Positions 47,496 to 55,857 of a DNA stretch of 64,000 nt are shown piece by piece. Made by a program: the position numbers and the translations under genes. The DNA is from Persicobacter psychrovividus (lineage in GTDB: Bacteria > Bacteroidota > Bacteroidia > Cytophagales > Cyclobacteriaceae), in assembly GCF_036492425.1 (NCBI RefSeq), contig NZ_AP025292.1:1054001-1118000 (forward strand). Direction: 5' to 3'. The notes under the pieces are model-generated. The model saw only the letters and a program-made list of their open reading frames with translations, had not been told where the DNA came from and did no database searches. Each line of letters begins with the position of its first letter. Within the stretch, counting starts at the first letter, position 1.

Positions 47496-47530
47496 TTAAA
47501 GGTCGATGCTTTGGTGTCGGCCTTTTTTTG
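47496..47530 (+). terminator. Terminator of the SusCD operon
   Basis: AAAGGTCGA (47498-47506) pairs with TCGGCCTTT and a T-run follows (to 47529), 22 bases past the last lipoprotein stop. Confidence 0.87.
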
Positions 47531-47604
47531 TGCTTGATTTTCTCAGTGTAGTTGTGGTGCACTTGTTGGTTTTATCATTGCATAAGACCAAAATTGAACG
47601 ACCT

Positions 47605-48072
47605 ATGAAAAGCATCTTTTTAATTTCAGTAAGTGCCACAAGTTCCCGTCAAGATTCATTTCACATCATCGGCTTCCGAAGTGGGGCAGCATTTGCGGAG
47701 CTTGTAACCAATGATTTTTCGGAGCTCTTGGATTGGATGGAGGAAGTTGTAGGAGCACATCCCGTATATGCCTGCCCGATGGCAAAGGCGTATCAGCAGT
47801 TTTTGAAAGCGCACTTGGAGGCTTATAGGCTTAAGCCTTTAAAAGCGGTTTTAAAAGCCCACAGATGGAAAATACGCAGGCACTATTCAAATATTCTACC
47901 GCTGTTTTATCAGCCGATGAGCCCCTCGGAGATGCTGATTATGGGGAGGTGTGTTTTGAAGATCGAAGGTGATTCTGATCTCTCTGGAGCACTCAGTGTA
48001 CAGAAGACCGCGCCAATGATTGGCTTTGAGGCCATGGGCGCTAACCTTCTTTCCCGAATTTGGTTTTGGTGA
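47605..48072 (+). CDS. Hypothetical protein, 155 residues
   Basis: No family recognised. The ATG at 47605 starts MKSIFLISVSATSSRQDSFH; the longer frame has no better start. The protein is soluble, with helices rich in basic residues in the middle (AHLEAYRLKPLKAVLKAHRWKIRRHY). The end LKIEGDSDLSGALSVQKTAPMIGFEAMG looks beta-rich. It ends 22 bases before the DUF1569 gene start, so the two may be cotranscribed. Confidence 0.6.
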   Translation: MKSIFLISVSATSSRQDSFHIIGFRSGAAFAELVTNDFSELLDWMEEVVGAHPVYACPMAKAYQQFLKAHLEAYRLKPLKAVLKAHRWKIRRHYSNILPLFYQPMSPSEMLIMGRCVLKIEGDSDLSGALSVQKTAPMIGFEAMGANLLSRIWFW

Positions 48073-48094
48073 GTATAACCCAATAATTTTTATC

Positions 48095-48553
48095 ATGACC
48101 AAGCTCGAAAATCAATTGCATGCCCTCGATCAGGCTATCCAAAAAGGAGACCTTCAAAAGGTGTCCGTCTCCAAGTCAGGTACTTATTGGCATATAGGTC
48201 ATGCCCTCAAGGTGATCATCAGCATTATCGGAGTAATGGAGGCTTCAGTCCCTGATCAATTCGTAAAGAAGAATTCCTTTATGTGGTTGTTGATTCAGTG
48301 TTTTGGGGTCATTCCGAGGGGGAAAGGGCGCTCTCCTAAACGGGTTTTGCCCCCCGAACAACTTGACCGTGCCTTATTGGAGCAAATGCTGAAAGAAGCG
48401 AGGGAAGCTGTTGCTACTTTACCCTCTTTACCGTCTGATAAGTATTTCAGACACCCTGCTTTTGGAGACATGAGAAAGAAAAAGGCGATTAAGTTTATAG
48501 GAATTCATTCACATCATCATATTAAAATAATAAATGAAATTATAGAAAAATGA
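48095..48553 (+). CDS. DUF1569/DinB-like protein
   Basis: About 152 residues from the ATG at 48095. The metal-binding pattern of the DinB/YfiT-like four-helix family is visible: SGTYWHIGHALKVI and the C-terminal HPAFGDMRKKKAIKFIGIHSHHHIKII. The fold is usually a thiol or metal-dependent transferase, but the reaction is unknown. The gene lies downstream of the 155-residue hypothetical protein gene on the same strand. Confidence 0.78.
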   Translation: MTKLENQLHALDQAIQKGDLQKVSVSKSGTYWHIGHALKVIISIIGVMEASVPDQFVKKNSFMWLLIQCFGVIPRGKGRSPKRVLPPEQLDRALLEQMLKEAREAVATLPSLPSDKYFRHPAFGDMRKKKAIKFIGIHSHHHIKIINEIIEK

Positions 48554-48664
48554 TGAAAGTTGTTAATATAAATCACTGAATTATATCGTGAATTATTTTT
48601 TGGTTTTTTTTAAGGTTGCGAAGGTGTTACAATTGCATTAGTATTTTTAATCAACCATAAAAAA

Positions 48665-49258
48665 ATGAAAAAGACTTTTTTATTATTATCCGTATTCGCA
48701 CTATCATTATCGTCATGCTTTGATACTTCCAATGATCCAACACCTGAAAATGACAGACAAGAGGAGGTTCAGGCTCCTGAGGAAGATAAGGATGGCGAAG
48801 GTGCTGAAGATGATCAGGATCAAGAGGATAATGAAGGTTCTGAGGATGATAATTCTGGTGTAGACGAAGGAGGAACAGAGGGTGACCAAGACCCTGACGG
48901 TGATGCTGAAGAAGACAATACGCCTGCTCTTTCTGTGCAGGAACAGGCTCGAAAGGCTATTTTGGCAGGTGAAACAAGTTTTGAGGCCGCTTATGTTGTC
49001 GACAGTGAAAACCCAAAATTCTTGATTAATACGATTGCTGAATGGAATGCTGAAGACGCATTCGGCAATGTCCGTTTTCGTAATCCTTTCAATTTTGCAG
49101 TAGAAATCAGTGCGTCACGAGGAAGTTTTGACACCATCACAATTGAGCCACAAACGCAACTGTTTATTGTTTTACCTGTAAAAGGAACTTATGTTTTTGA
49201 ACTTTTGGGTAAAGGAGATCTGGAGTTTACAATGAAGAAAACGATTAGTGCTCAGTAA
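48665..49258 (+). CDS. Lipoprotein with long acidic linker
   Basis: Lipoprotein of 197 residues. Leader MKKTFLLLSVFALSLSSCFD (lipobox LSSC). Residues about 22-90 are almost wholly Asp, Glu, Gly, Asn and Pro (EEDKDGEGAEDDQDQEDNEG), an unstructured acidic stalk. The C-terminal 100 residues (QARKAILAGETSFEAAYVVD, VEISASRGSFDTITIEPQTQ, YVFELLGKGDLEFTMKK) are probably a small beta domain of unknown family. The NDPTPE linker word also occurs in the lipoprotein at 46.7 kb. Confidence 0.75.
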   Translation: MKKTFLLLSVFALSLSSCFDTSNDPTPENDRQEEVQAPEEDKDGEGAEDDQDQEDNEGSEDDNSGVDEGGTEGDQDPDGDAEEDNTPALSVQEQARKAILAGETSFEAAYVVDSENPKFLINTIAEWNAEDAFGNVRFRNPFNFAVEISASRGSFDTITIEPQTQLFIVLPVKGTYVFELLGKGDLEFTMKKTISAQ

Positions 49259-49290
49259 AAGAAATTGTTAATTTTGTGGATGCATAATTA

Positions 49291-49340
49291 CAAGAGGGAT
49301 GGTCTGATGATTACAATATCGGCGATCCCTCTCTTTATAA
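49291..49340 (+). terminator. Terminator-like hairpin after the acidic lipoprotein
   Basis: AGAGGGAT (49293-49300) and ATCCCTCT (49325-49332) with a 24-base loop and CTTTAT after it, 34 bases past the stop. Confidence 0.6.
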
Positions 49341-49372
49341 ATACCCAAAGCATATTACCTACACGAGGGGCT

Positions 49373-49895
49373 GCCTCCTTGCAAAAACTCAACTTAAACA
49401 TTGATCACGAGTCGGCGTCTCGCGATAGTTTATCGGCAGGCTTGTTGAAAATAGGCCATCACCCCAATCGAAAGATAATTTCTACCGCTGTAGTGAGATT
49501 GCCTTGTAGCAAAAACTCAACTTAAACATTGATCACGAGACGGCGTTTCGCGATAGTTTATGGGCAAGCTTGTTGAAAATAGGCCATCACCCCAATCGAA
49601 AGATAATTTCTACCGCTGTAGTGAGATTGCCTTGTAGCAAAAACTCAGCTTAAACATTGATCACGAGACGGCGTCTCGCGATAGTTTATGGGCAAGCTTG
49701 TTGAAAATAGGCCATCACCCCAATTGAAAGATAATTTCTACCGCTGTAGTGAGATTGCCTTGTAGCAAAAACTCAACTTAAACATTGATCACGAAACGGC
49801 GTCTTGCGATAGTTTATGGGCAAGCTGTTGAAAATAGGCCATCACCCCAATCGCAAGATGATTTCTACCGCCGTAGTGATGTTGCTACAACGTCC
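49373..49895. repeat. Exact 128-bp tandem repeat array carrying family B palindromes
   Basis: Four units start with GATCACGAGACGGCGTCTCG CGATAG (at 49403, 49531, 49659, 49787), each exactly 128 bases apart. The remainder of the unit (CAAGCTTGTTGAAAATAGGC, CATCACCCCAATCGAAAG, GCTGTAGTGAGATTGCCTTG) is also nearly identical. The core palindrome is the family B2 type. The last unit ends in a damaged family A fragment (GTTGCTACAACGTCCGTACAG, about 49881). Confidence 0.92.
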
Positions 49896-50081
49896 GTACA
49901 GATGATAGCTTATCGGCAAAGCAGCCATTTTTGTTGCTGTCAATTTAACTTCACTGATTCATCTGAAACTGTAAAGGATAAAGGAATCACTCGCTTATTT
50001 CAGCGGACAGGAATGACATGACATTTTGATGGTCGTCATTGCTCAATTTCAACAGGCACATGGCGAGGGTTCCATTTTCAG
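49896..50081. other. Intergenic stretch after the 128-bp array
   Basis: Short stretch without a recognised feature before the convergent hypothetical gene. Confidence 0.4.
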
Positions 50082-50903
50082 CTATCGCATGCTCTTAATC
50101 GCTTCGATGCCTTCACTGAGGAACTTTTTGATTTCCTTTTCCTGCTCTATGGTGTCCTCATGGAATTCCGTAATCGGACAAATGATGCCCTGCATTCCAT
50201 TATCCACCCAATGCCCATACACCAAGCTTGGTCGATCAGTAGGTAATTTCTTTTCCTTGTTGAAATAATTAATGTAGCCATAAGGTTCCCTGCTGAGGTG
50301 GTCGGGAATAGCCAGGCCAAGGCCGATCGTTTCGGTGGCTTCTCCCTGTTCATTTTTTGAAAGAATTATCAGGTTTCCGAGGTCGAAATGGTGTGGCCAA
50401 ACTCGTGTTGCTCCCGTGTGTTCCTCATTCTTTGTGAGCTGATCGATCACATGCTGGAACTGTCCAAGCATACGGCCCCAATGGCATAAGTATTTATTGT
50501 CAGGGATAATATAAGGCTGATCATTCACTTCAAAATCCTTGAAATCATAAGGTAAATCAAGCTTCATCTTTGCGGGCTGGTTGCTCAGAAAAGCGAGGCG
50601 GCTTTCCATCCACTGAATGATTTCCTTTGGCGACCAGGATTCCGAAGGTTGTAAAACGGTTTTCTGCTCGGTCTGCATGCCCAGCAGCGCATCCTTAAAT
50701 TGCAGGAACATTCTTATTTTCGGCGTACCGCCACTCCACTGCCCGTAAAGGCGTCCTTCCTTGTCGTTCCATTCCATATTGGTATGGGAGGTATCGGCCT
50801 GTTCAGGCACCATGGTATGACCAAATATTCCCAGAAATTGGCTTAGATGGTGTAGATAATCAATGGATTCCGCAAGGGCCTCTTTATCCGTTTTAATTTT
50901 CAT
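50082..50903 (-). CDS. Hypothetical protein, 273 residues
   Basis: Start at the ATG 50903 (MKIKTDKEALAESIDYLHHL). No named family is claimed. Repeated histidine and acidic motifs are NKYLCHWGRMLGQFQHVIDQL and TRVWPHHFDLGNLIILSK, then IGLGLAIPDHLSREPYGYINYF and GHWVDNGMQGIICPIT. Similar proteins with a WPHHFDL motif occur as conserved hypotheticals in Bacteroidota. It begins 10 bases after the glutamate-synthase-like stop, so the two form an operon. Confidence 0.78.
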   Translation of the reverse strand: MKIKTDKEALAESIDYLHHLSQFLGIFGHTMVPEQADTSHTNMEWNDKEGRLYGQWSGGTPKIRMFLQFKDALLGMQTEQKTVLQPSESWSPKEIIQWMESRLAFLSNQPAKMKLDLPYDFKDFEVNDQPYIIPDNKYLCHWGRMLGQFQHVIDQLTKNEEHTGATRVWPHHFDLGNLIILSKNEQGEATETIGLGLAIPDHLSREPYGYINYFNKEKKLPTDRPSLVYGHWVDNGMQGIICPITEFHEDTIEQEKEIKKFLSEGIEAIKSMR

Positions 50904-50913
50904 ATCGGGTAGT

Positions 50914-52539
50914 TTATAGATTAGTTCCCCCATAGGCGATGCCCGTGAGGTGGTGCATTTCACGATTAAAGGTCGTCAGGTCATCGGCCTTGAAGGCGCC
51001 GAGTTGGTCATAGCCACAGGCGCGACTAATGACTTTCAGTAACTGATTACTTGCATTGAAGAAGTTAGCGAGCTGTTCAGCAGATTTGTTGATCTGTAAG
51101 CGGGCACGCAGGTTTTCTTTTTGCGTGGCAATGCCCACAGGGCAGAAATTAGTATTACAGGCACGCATCCCCAGACAGCCAATGGCCTGAATGGCGGAAT
51201 TTCCGATGGCGATGGCGTCAGCACCAAGCATTAGGGCTTTGGCAAAATCTTCTGCCACCCGCAAGCCACCTGTGATAATCAGGCTGACATGGTCTGCACC
51301 TTTACTGTCGAGGTACTGCCTTGCCCGTGCCAGTGCAGGGATGGTAGGAATGTTGATATTATTGCGAATGATCGTCGGTGCAGCGCCTGTTCCTCCTCCT
51401 CGTCCATCAAGAATGATATAGTCCACCCCAACCTCGAGGGCAAAATCAATATCCTTTTCAATATGTGCTGCTGACATTTTAAACCCGACAGGAATGCCTC
51501 CGCTGACTTCCCTGACTTTCTCGGCAAAAGCCTTGAAGTCTGCCGCCGTTTTCAGGTCGGGAAAGGCAGGGGGCGAGATGGCGTCTTCCCCCACTGATAT
51601 ATCTCTGACGTCGGCAATTTCCTGATTGACCTTATTGGCAGGCAGGTGTCCGCCAATGCCTGTTTTGGCACCCTGACCAGCCTTGAAGTGGAAAGCCTGC
51701 GCCTGTTTTACTTTCTCCCACGAAAAGCCAAACTTGGCTGCTGCCATTTCATAGAAATAGTGGCTGTTGTTTTCCTGCTCTTCTTTGAGCATTCCTCCTT
51801 CCCCTGAACAAATGCCCGTTCCTGCCATTTCAGCTCCTTTCGACAGGGCGATTTTGGCTTCTTTGGAGAGGGCTCCAAAACTCATGTCCGTAACAAAAAG
51901 AGGCATGGAAAGTGTCAGTGGTTTTTTGGCCTTTTTACCAATCACCGTGGTGGTCTCAACCTCGGCATCGTCCATCAGTGGTCGGCGCGCCAGTTGCGCA
52001 GGAAGAAACTGAATGTCCTCCCATTTGGGGAGTTGATCCCGCTCCACACCCATGGCTTCCGCAGGGCCGTGTTTGGCATTCAGGCCATTTTTGGCAAGGG
52101 ACTGAATGGTGGCGTTATGCGGTTCCGTAGGCTGCGGATTGGTGTCGGCATATAAACCGAGGTAAGCTTCGCGGTCGAAAGGCTGCGGGTTTTCCTTCAG
52201 GTAGTCTTCTACCTCCTGAAGACTGACATAGACCTTCCCTGCATCGATGGTTGATTTAAAATGATGAAGGGCTTCTTCGTTATTATATTCCGAAACGCCC
52301 GTATCAATGCGATAATCCCAGTAATGTAGCCCACAGATGAGGTTGTCCCCTTCAAGATAGCCATCCGCAAGCAGGGCACCACGATGGAGGCACCGACCAT
52401 AAAATACGGATACCTGATCGTCATTGTATCGGATAACCACAAGGTCAAGATCCTTGACCTTGGCATAAGTGGGGGTGCGATCTTCAAGGTCCTCAAGTTT
52501 GAAAAGTTCATGATCACAATTATAAGTATCGGCAGACAT
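50914..52539 (-). CDS. Rieske iron-sulfur / glutamate synthase FMN domain fusion
   Basis: Protein of 541 residues. Residues about 25-110 form a Rieske [2Fe-2S] domain with the ligands CxH (Cys50, His52: GRCLHRGALL) and CxxH (Cys69, His72: ICGLHYWDY). From about 170 on it matches the FMN-binding domain of glutamate synthase-like proteins: LSMPLFVTDMSFGALSKEAKIAL, GMLKEEQENNSHYFYEMAAA, HFKAGQGAKTGIGGHLPANKV, YIILDGRGGGTGAAPTIIRN, ALMLGADAIAIGNSAIQAIGC, and the cysteine-rich RACNTNFCPVGIATQ (likely iron-sulfur ligands). The amidotransferase half of GltB is absent. The reaction is unknown; an electron-transferring oxidoreductase is inferred. Confidence 0.92.
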   Translation of the reverse strand: MSADTYNCDHELFKLEDLEDRTPTYAKVKDLDLVVIRYNDDQVSVFYGRCLHRGALLADGYLEGDNLICGLHYWDYRIDTGVSEYNNEEALHHFKSTIDAGKVYVSLQEVEDYLKENPQPFDREAYLGLYADTNPQPTEPHNATIQSLAKNGLNAKHGPAEAMGVERDQLPKWEDIQFLPAQLARRPLMDDAEVETTTVIGKKAKKPLTLSMPLFVTDMSFGALSKEAKIALSKGAEMAGTGICSGEGGMLKEEQENNSHYFYEMAAAKFGFSWEKVKQAQAFHFKAGQGAKTGIGGHLPANKVNQEIADVRDISVGEDAISPPAFPDLKTAADFKAFAEKVREVSGGIPVGFKMSAAHIEKDIDFALEVGVDYIILDGRGGGTGAAPTIIRNNINIPTIPALARARQYLDSKGADHVSLIITGGLRVAEDFAKALMLGADAIAIGNSAIQAIGCLGMRACNTNFCPVGIATQKENLRARLQINKSAEQLANFFNASNQLLKVISRACGYDQLGAFKADDLTTFNREMHHLTGIAYGGTNL

Positions 52540-52872
52540 AGCTCAGCGGGATTTGGTAAATTCAGTTATTGAACCTGCTGTAATGAATTTTGTCTATTGA
52601 TTTCTGTGAAAATGTGATTTGTACAATATAATTAGGATGATATGAACATTTACTTTATTGCTGAACCACTTTCCTTATTATTTGATACCCAAAGGATTTG
52701 AATTAGGAACTAATTTTGCCCATTCGACGGATAAAATTCGATTCATCACTTCAGCAATACGCCGAATTTTCGTTACGAATTTTTAGTTTTTAACACGCTT
52801 GTAAACGATGTCCGATTTTCGAAATCAAAAAAATCATGTGGCCACTTTGCGTTGCCTTGCTCCGTCGGGTTT
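52540..52872. other. Intergenic stretch, nothing recognised
   Basis: About 330 bases between the start of the Rieske fusion gene and the stop of the ferritin-like gene. It should hold the promoter of the two-gene operon, but no clear TAnnTTTG box with -33 was found. Confidence 0.4.
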
Positions 52873-53619
52873 TCAGGCGGAGGCGTAATTTGATTCCATA
52901 GGAGCAGGCTTCGAGTGAGAGTATTTCAGGCTGTTGAAGAATTTATAATACATTTGGCGCATAAACTCTTTTTTATTGACTCCACCTGCTCTGAACGCTC
53001 TTTTGTGGCCAAACCAAACGGCGTGGATTGTTCCAAAAAAGAGTATTCCGTACAGCCCAATGCTCAGGGCCTTTTGGTAAAATCCTTTGTGCTCAAAAAT
53101 TTTCCAGAGCCTTTCATTCTGAAATTTTATGTGGTGGGCTTCGTCGATCAGGATGTCATTACAGATCGATTTGAGGAGTGGGCAATTGCTGGCGTCGCTG
53201 AGTGCCTGATAAAAGATCTGTGCAGCACTTTCAACGATCAGTACCGTAATCGTCCACAGCTCCATACTGGTGTTAAGGTGCCTGATTTTCCTGAAGAAAT
53301 AATCCCCCCAGTCTTTTTGAATGGTTTCTTCCCCTATGGCAGTGAGGTATTTGGCCAGATTTCTACCATGCTTCTGCTCTTCCTTGATAAACAGCTTAAC
53401 AGCCTCCACATATGCGGGTTCGTGGTATTGATTGGCATGCTTTGCTGCTGCGGCCAATAAATGTTTGCCATCGCTCGTCTCTCCGAGTTGCCACGCTTTT
53501 AGGGAGTACAGTATCTCTGCTTTCTCACGGTTGGTCAGGTTGGGTTTGATGTCCCAGTTTATCCTCTTGACGGTTAAATTATTTTGGAAATGATCGGTCC
53601 AGAATTCAGCGCTATGCAT
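52873..53619 (-). CDS. Ferritin-like diiron protein
   Basis: Protein of 248 residues. Glutamate and histidine motifs for a dinuclear metal site are KLFIKEEQKHGRNLAKYL and, about 75 residues later, DILIDEAHHIKFQNERLW, each on its own helix. A central glutamate (LIVESAAQIFYQAL) also fits the four-helix ligand set. The C-terminal part is hydrophobic and basic (YGILFFGTIHAVWFGHKRAF) and may associate with the membrane. The substrate is unknown; relatives include diiron oxidases and desaturase-like proteins. Confidence 0.78.
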   Translation of the reverse strand: MHSAEFWTDHFQNNLTVKRINWDIKPNLTNREKAEILYSLKAWQLGETSDGKHLLAAAAKHANQYHEPAYVEAVKLFIKEEQKHGRNLAKYLTAIGEETIQKDWGDYFFRKIRHLNTSMELWTITVLIVESAAQIFYQALSDASNCPLLKSICNDILIDEAHHIKFQNERLWKIFEHKGFYQKALSIGLYGILFFGTIHAVWFGHKRAFRAGGVNKKEFMRQMYYKFFNSLKYSHSKPAPMESNYASA

Positions 53620-53963
53620 TGTCGGTATCGGGTTAAGTTGACGGCTAAAGAATTGGCCTCAGTAGGCGAGGTGGTGTTGCCCTCATTGGGGTGGTGCACC
53701 ATCATGATCGACTGGGAGGCTTTTGTAGAATATAATTATTATTGCTAAAAAATGTACTGTCTTGCTTGCTGTTTTTTGGACAGCTTTAGGAATAACAGGA
53801 GGGGGCAGTCTCCGATTTGTCGTGTTATCATCCACAGATTACGCCTGCAATTATCCATTTTAATACTTAACACGGCCGTAAAGAATTTATCCTTGTGAAT
53901 CTGTAAATAGATAGGCAGTCGTTGAAGGTATTGGGGGAATACCCTTCAACAGGAGGGTTGTAC
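53620..53963. other. Intergenic stretch with a dispersed CACAGATT element
   Basis: Holds ATCATCCACAGATTACGCCT near 53828 and related AT-rich sequence; nothing else recognised before the convergent disrupted gene. Confidence 0.5.
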
Positions 53964-54492
53964 TTATTTTGAAGATGATTTGCTGGTGGAGCCAAAAGTG
54001 TATCGGATACCCCACAAAGTCCGCAGGCGGGTTGGGTTATCAATCAAAAACTCAGGAGCGACCTCAAATAATAAGGAAATTTGCTTGAGATCTTGCAGGG
54101 GGTATAATTCAAGAGATAGGGGGACGGTTACGGCATACATTCTGTCATTGGATATAAATGGCGAAAAGGCGATGCCTAAACCTGCTGAAAAGCGGTGATA
54201 GGTTCCTGCTTTGAAATTGTAGAAGCCGTCGAGCTCAAAAAGTAAATCTTCAAAATCTCGGTTGGCGAAGGTCTTCAGCTCACCGCTGATCATTTTGTTG
54301 GTAGGTGTATTGACACTCACCGCATTAATGCCATAACTCGAAACACCGATTTGTGCGTTCGCCTGATGCGTCAGTAATAGGAAGGTGAATACTATAATTT
54401 CCCCCAATCTTCAGACAGCCATCTCTGCTATTTAAATTATTTTCCCTTGAACTCAAAACATCTGAGCGAGTTATCAAGTGCTTCAGTGAATC

Positions 54493-54550
54493 TTGTCAAG
54501 GGTGCTCCTGTGTTGCGCCTGCGGCAGGAGCATTTACCCGCCCTTGACTG
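54493..54550 (-). terminator. Nested hairpin across the transposase stop codon
   Basis: GTCAAGGG (54495-54502) pairs with CCCTTGAC (54541-54548), and TGCTCCTG (54503-54510) pairs with CAGGAGCA (54525-54532), giving a two-part stem. The orfB stop (54534-54536) lies in one arm. No clear T-run follows, so it may be an RNA stabiliser or a block to outside transcription and not a simple terminator. Confidence 0.65.
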
Positions 54551-55409
54551 ATTCTAAGGAAGCGCTTACTTTTGCTTCTGATGTTGTTGAGTGCGGCTTG
54601 GATTGGTAAAGATCGCAGGGCCTTTTCTCATCGATTGAGCTATGCCTTCTTTCGTTATTGTAAAAGTTCATATATTCGATAAGTCCTATCTGCAGCTTTA
54701 ATCCATCGCGATACTCATTCAAATAAATATCTTCATATTTGACCGTTCGCCAAAATCGTTCAATGTAAATATTGTCGGTTGCTCGACCTTTTCCATCCAT
54801 GCTAATAGTTACTCCTTGGCCTAAGAGATAGCCCGTAAAGAGATCACTCGTAAATTGACTCCCTTGGTCTGTATTGACAATTTCAGGAGCGCCATGGTTG
54901 TTAATACATTCTTGAATTGTATTGCGGCACCACTCTGCTGACATGGTGTTTGAGAGTGACCAGCCTACAATATATCGAGAGTGGACATCAATCACAGCCA
55001 TCAGATACATGAACCCTTTTGCAATAGGAACATAGCTGATATCCGTCTCCCAAACTTGATTTGAATGGGTTATTTCAAGGTTTCTAAGTAAATAGGGGTA
55101 TATTTTATTTTCAGGTGAAGGTTTTGAAGTGTGCGGACCAGGAAGAAGAGAACGAAGCCCCATGACTTTGTACAGACGTTCAATTCGCTTCTTATTGATC
55201 GGATAACCGCAATCATTAATCAAAAACGAAGTCATAGAAGGTACCCCTCGAAAAGGATGCTCAAGGTATTCTTTGTCAATTACACGCATCAATTCAAGAT
55301 TCAATTCACTTTCCCCTTTTGGCTTGTAATACCAGCCCGAACGAGAAATTTGGAGAAGCTCACATTGACGTCTAATGCTTAAATCAGCATGTTCCTCATC
55401 GACCATCAC
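54534..55409 (-). CDS. IS3-family transposase OrfB (DDE integrase domain)
   Basis: Catalytic part of the transposase, 291 residues in the printed frame and made as an OrfAB fusion. An HTH_21-like N-terminus (LSIRRQCELLQISRSGWYYKP) precedes the rve integrase core. The DDE residues are Asp in WETDISYVPIAKGF, Asp in IVNTDQGSQFTSDLF and Glu in DNIYIERFWRTVKYED, spaced as in IS3. The end has YNNERRHSSIDEKRPCDLY. The frame is -1 relative to orfA and is open back to the slippery site, so no separate start codon is needed. Confidence 0.94.
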   Translation of the reverse strand: MMVDEEHADLSIRRQCELLQISRSGWYYKPKGESELNLELMRVIDKEYLEHPFRGVPSMTSFLINDCGYPINKKRIERLYKVMGLRSLLPGPHTSKPSPENKIYPYLLRNLEITHSNQVWETDISYVPIAKGFMYLMAVIDVHSRYIVGWSLSNTMSAEWCRNTIQECINNHGAPEIVNTDQGSQFTSDLFTGYLLGQGVTISMDGKGRATDNIYIERFWRTVKYEDIYLNEYRDGLKLQIGLIEYMNFYNNERRHSSIDEKRPCDLYQSKPHSTTSEAKVSASLESVKGG

Positions 55410-55429
55410 CTGTCTTTCGGTAACGCTCT

Positions 55430-55717
55430 TTACTTCGATGAGGCCTTTTTTAAAAAATCATTCTCAACTTGAAGTTGTCCTATTTTAGAGTATAATTTAT
55501 TTAACGCTCCTTCATGATCAGATTCCTGCTTGATAGCCTTACTCCCTTTTTCAAAAACACTCGATGCATTCTCCAAAAAAAGTTGTTTCCATTGGCCAAT
55601 CTGTGCAGGACTGATTTCATATTTCTGACAAAGTTCCGCTGTGCTTTGTTGTTCTTTGATCGCTTCAAGTGCTACCTTGGCTTTAAACTTGGGGCTAAAT
55701 TTTCTTCTGCTTTTCAT
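55430..55717 (-). CDS. IS3-family transposase OrfA
   Basis: Helix-turn-helix DNA-binding protein of 95 residues: KFSPKFKAKVALEAIKEQQS, TAELCQKYEISPAQIGQWKQ is the HTH_Tnp_1-type motif, and a leucine-zipper-like end (LNKLYSKIGQLQVENDFLKK) supports dimerisation. It ends after the slippery heptamer A_AAA_AAG at 55445-55451 (minus strand). A ribosome slipping back one base there would enter the orfB frame, which is how IS3 elements make OrfAB. Confidence 0.93.
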   Translation of the reverse strand: MKSRRKFSPKFKAKVALEAIKEQQSTAELCQKYEISPAQIGQWKQLFLENASSVFEKGSKAIKQESDHEGALNKLYSKIGQLQVENDFLKKASSK

Positions 55718-55857
55718 TGATTTACAAGTTAGTATATTATTTTAACTTGCTGTCTGAATTGTTGGGGTAATTATATACTGCCAGTAGGTTGATTAATTTT
55801 TTCATTAAATTAAGTTTAGGTTGAACTATAAATATAATGAAAAATTGGATTGGACAA

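Larger units (their letters stand above)
54389..55779 (-). mobile_element. IS3-family insertion sequence, 1381 bp, with 5-bp target duplication
   Basis: The element is 54394-55774. Direct 5-bp duplications (ATACT on the plus strand) flank it at 54389-54393 and 55775-55779. Terminal inverted repeats are imperfect over about 26 bases: ATAATTTCCCCCAATCTTCA at the left and, on the other strand, ATAATTACCCCAACAATTCA at the right; both continue GACAGC. It carries orfA and orfB. Intact duplications and reading frames suggest a recent insertion. Confidence 0.9.
53964..55805 (-). pseudogene. Outer-membrane protein gene interrupted by an IS
   Basis: The gene is split by the IS at 54394-55774. The 5' part is 55775-55805 (ATG AAA AAA ... 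GCA GTA T, MKKLINLLAV). The 3' part is 53964-54388 (FTFLLLTHQANAQIGVSSYG ... RYTFGSTSKSSSK). Removing the IS and one copy of the 5-bp duplication AGTAT joins them in frame to a 151-residue protein: MKKLINLLAV followed directly by FTFLLLTHQANAQ, a complete signal peptide cut after AQ. The rest resembles an outer-membrane beta-barrel (FELDGFYNFKAGTYHRFSAGLGIAFSP, VTVPLSLELYPL). The start of the 3' fragment alone (TTG at 54407) lies in the IS end and cannot be the native start. Confidence 0.9.

Noticed and set aside
49373-49895. CRISPR array
   Set aside because: Units are 128 bases and nearly identical across their full length, so there are no unique spacers. No cas gene is nearby.
54389-54400. 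4-bp AATT target duplication for the IS
   Set aside because: AATT lies within the inverted repeats. Taking AGTAT instead explains the repeats and restores the interrupted gene in frame.
53964-54407. The 3' fragment as an intact short gene starting at TTG 54407
   Set aside because: The start would lie inside the IS inverted repeat, and the native N-terminus is found at the other end of the element.
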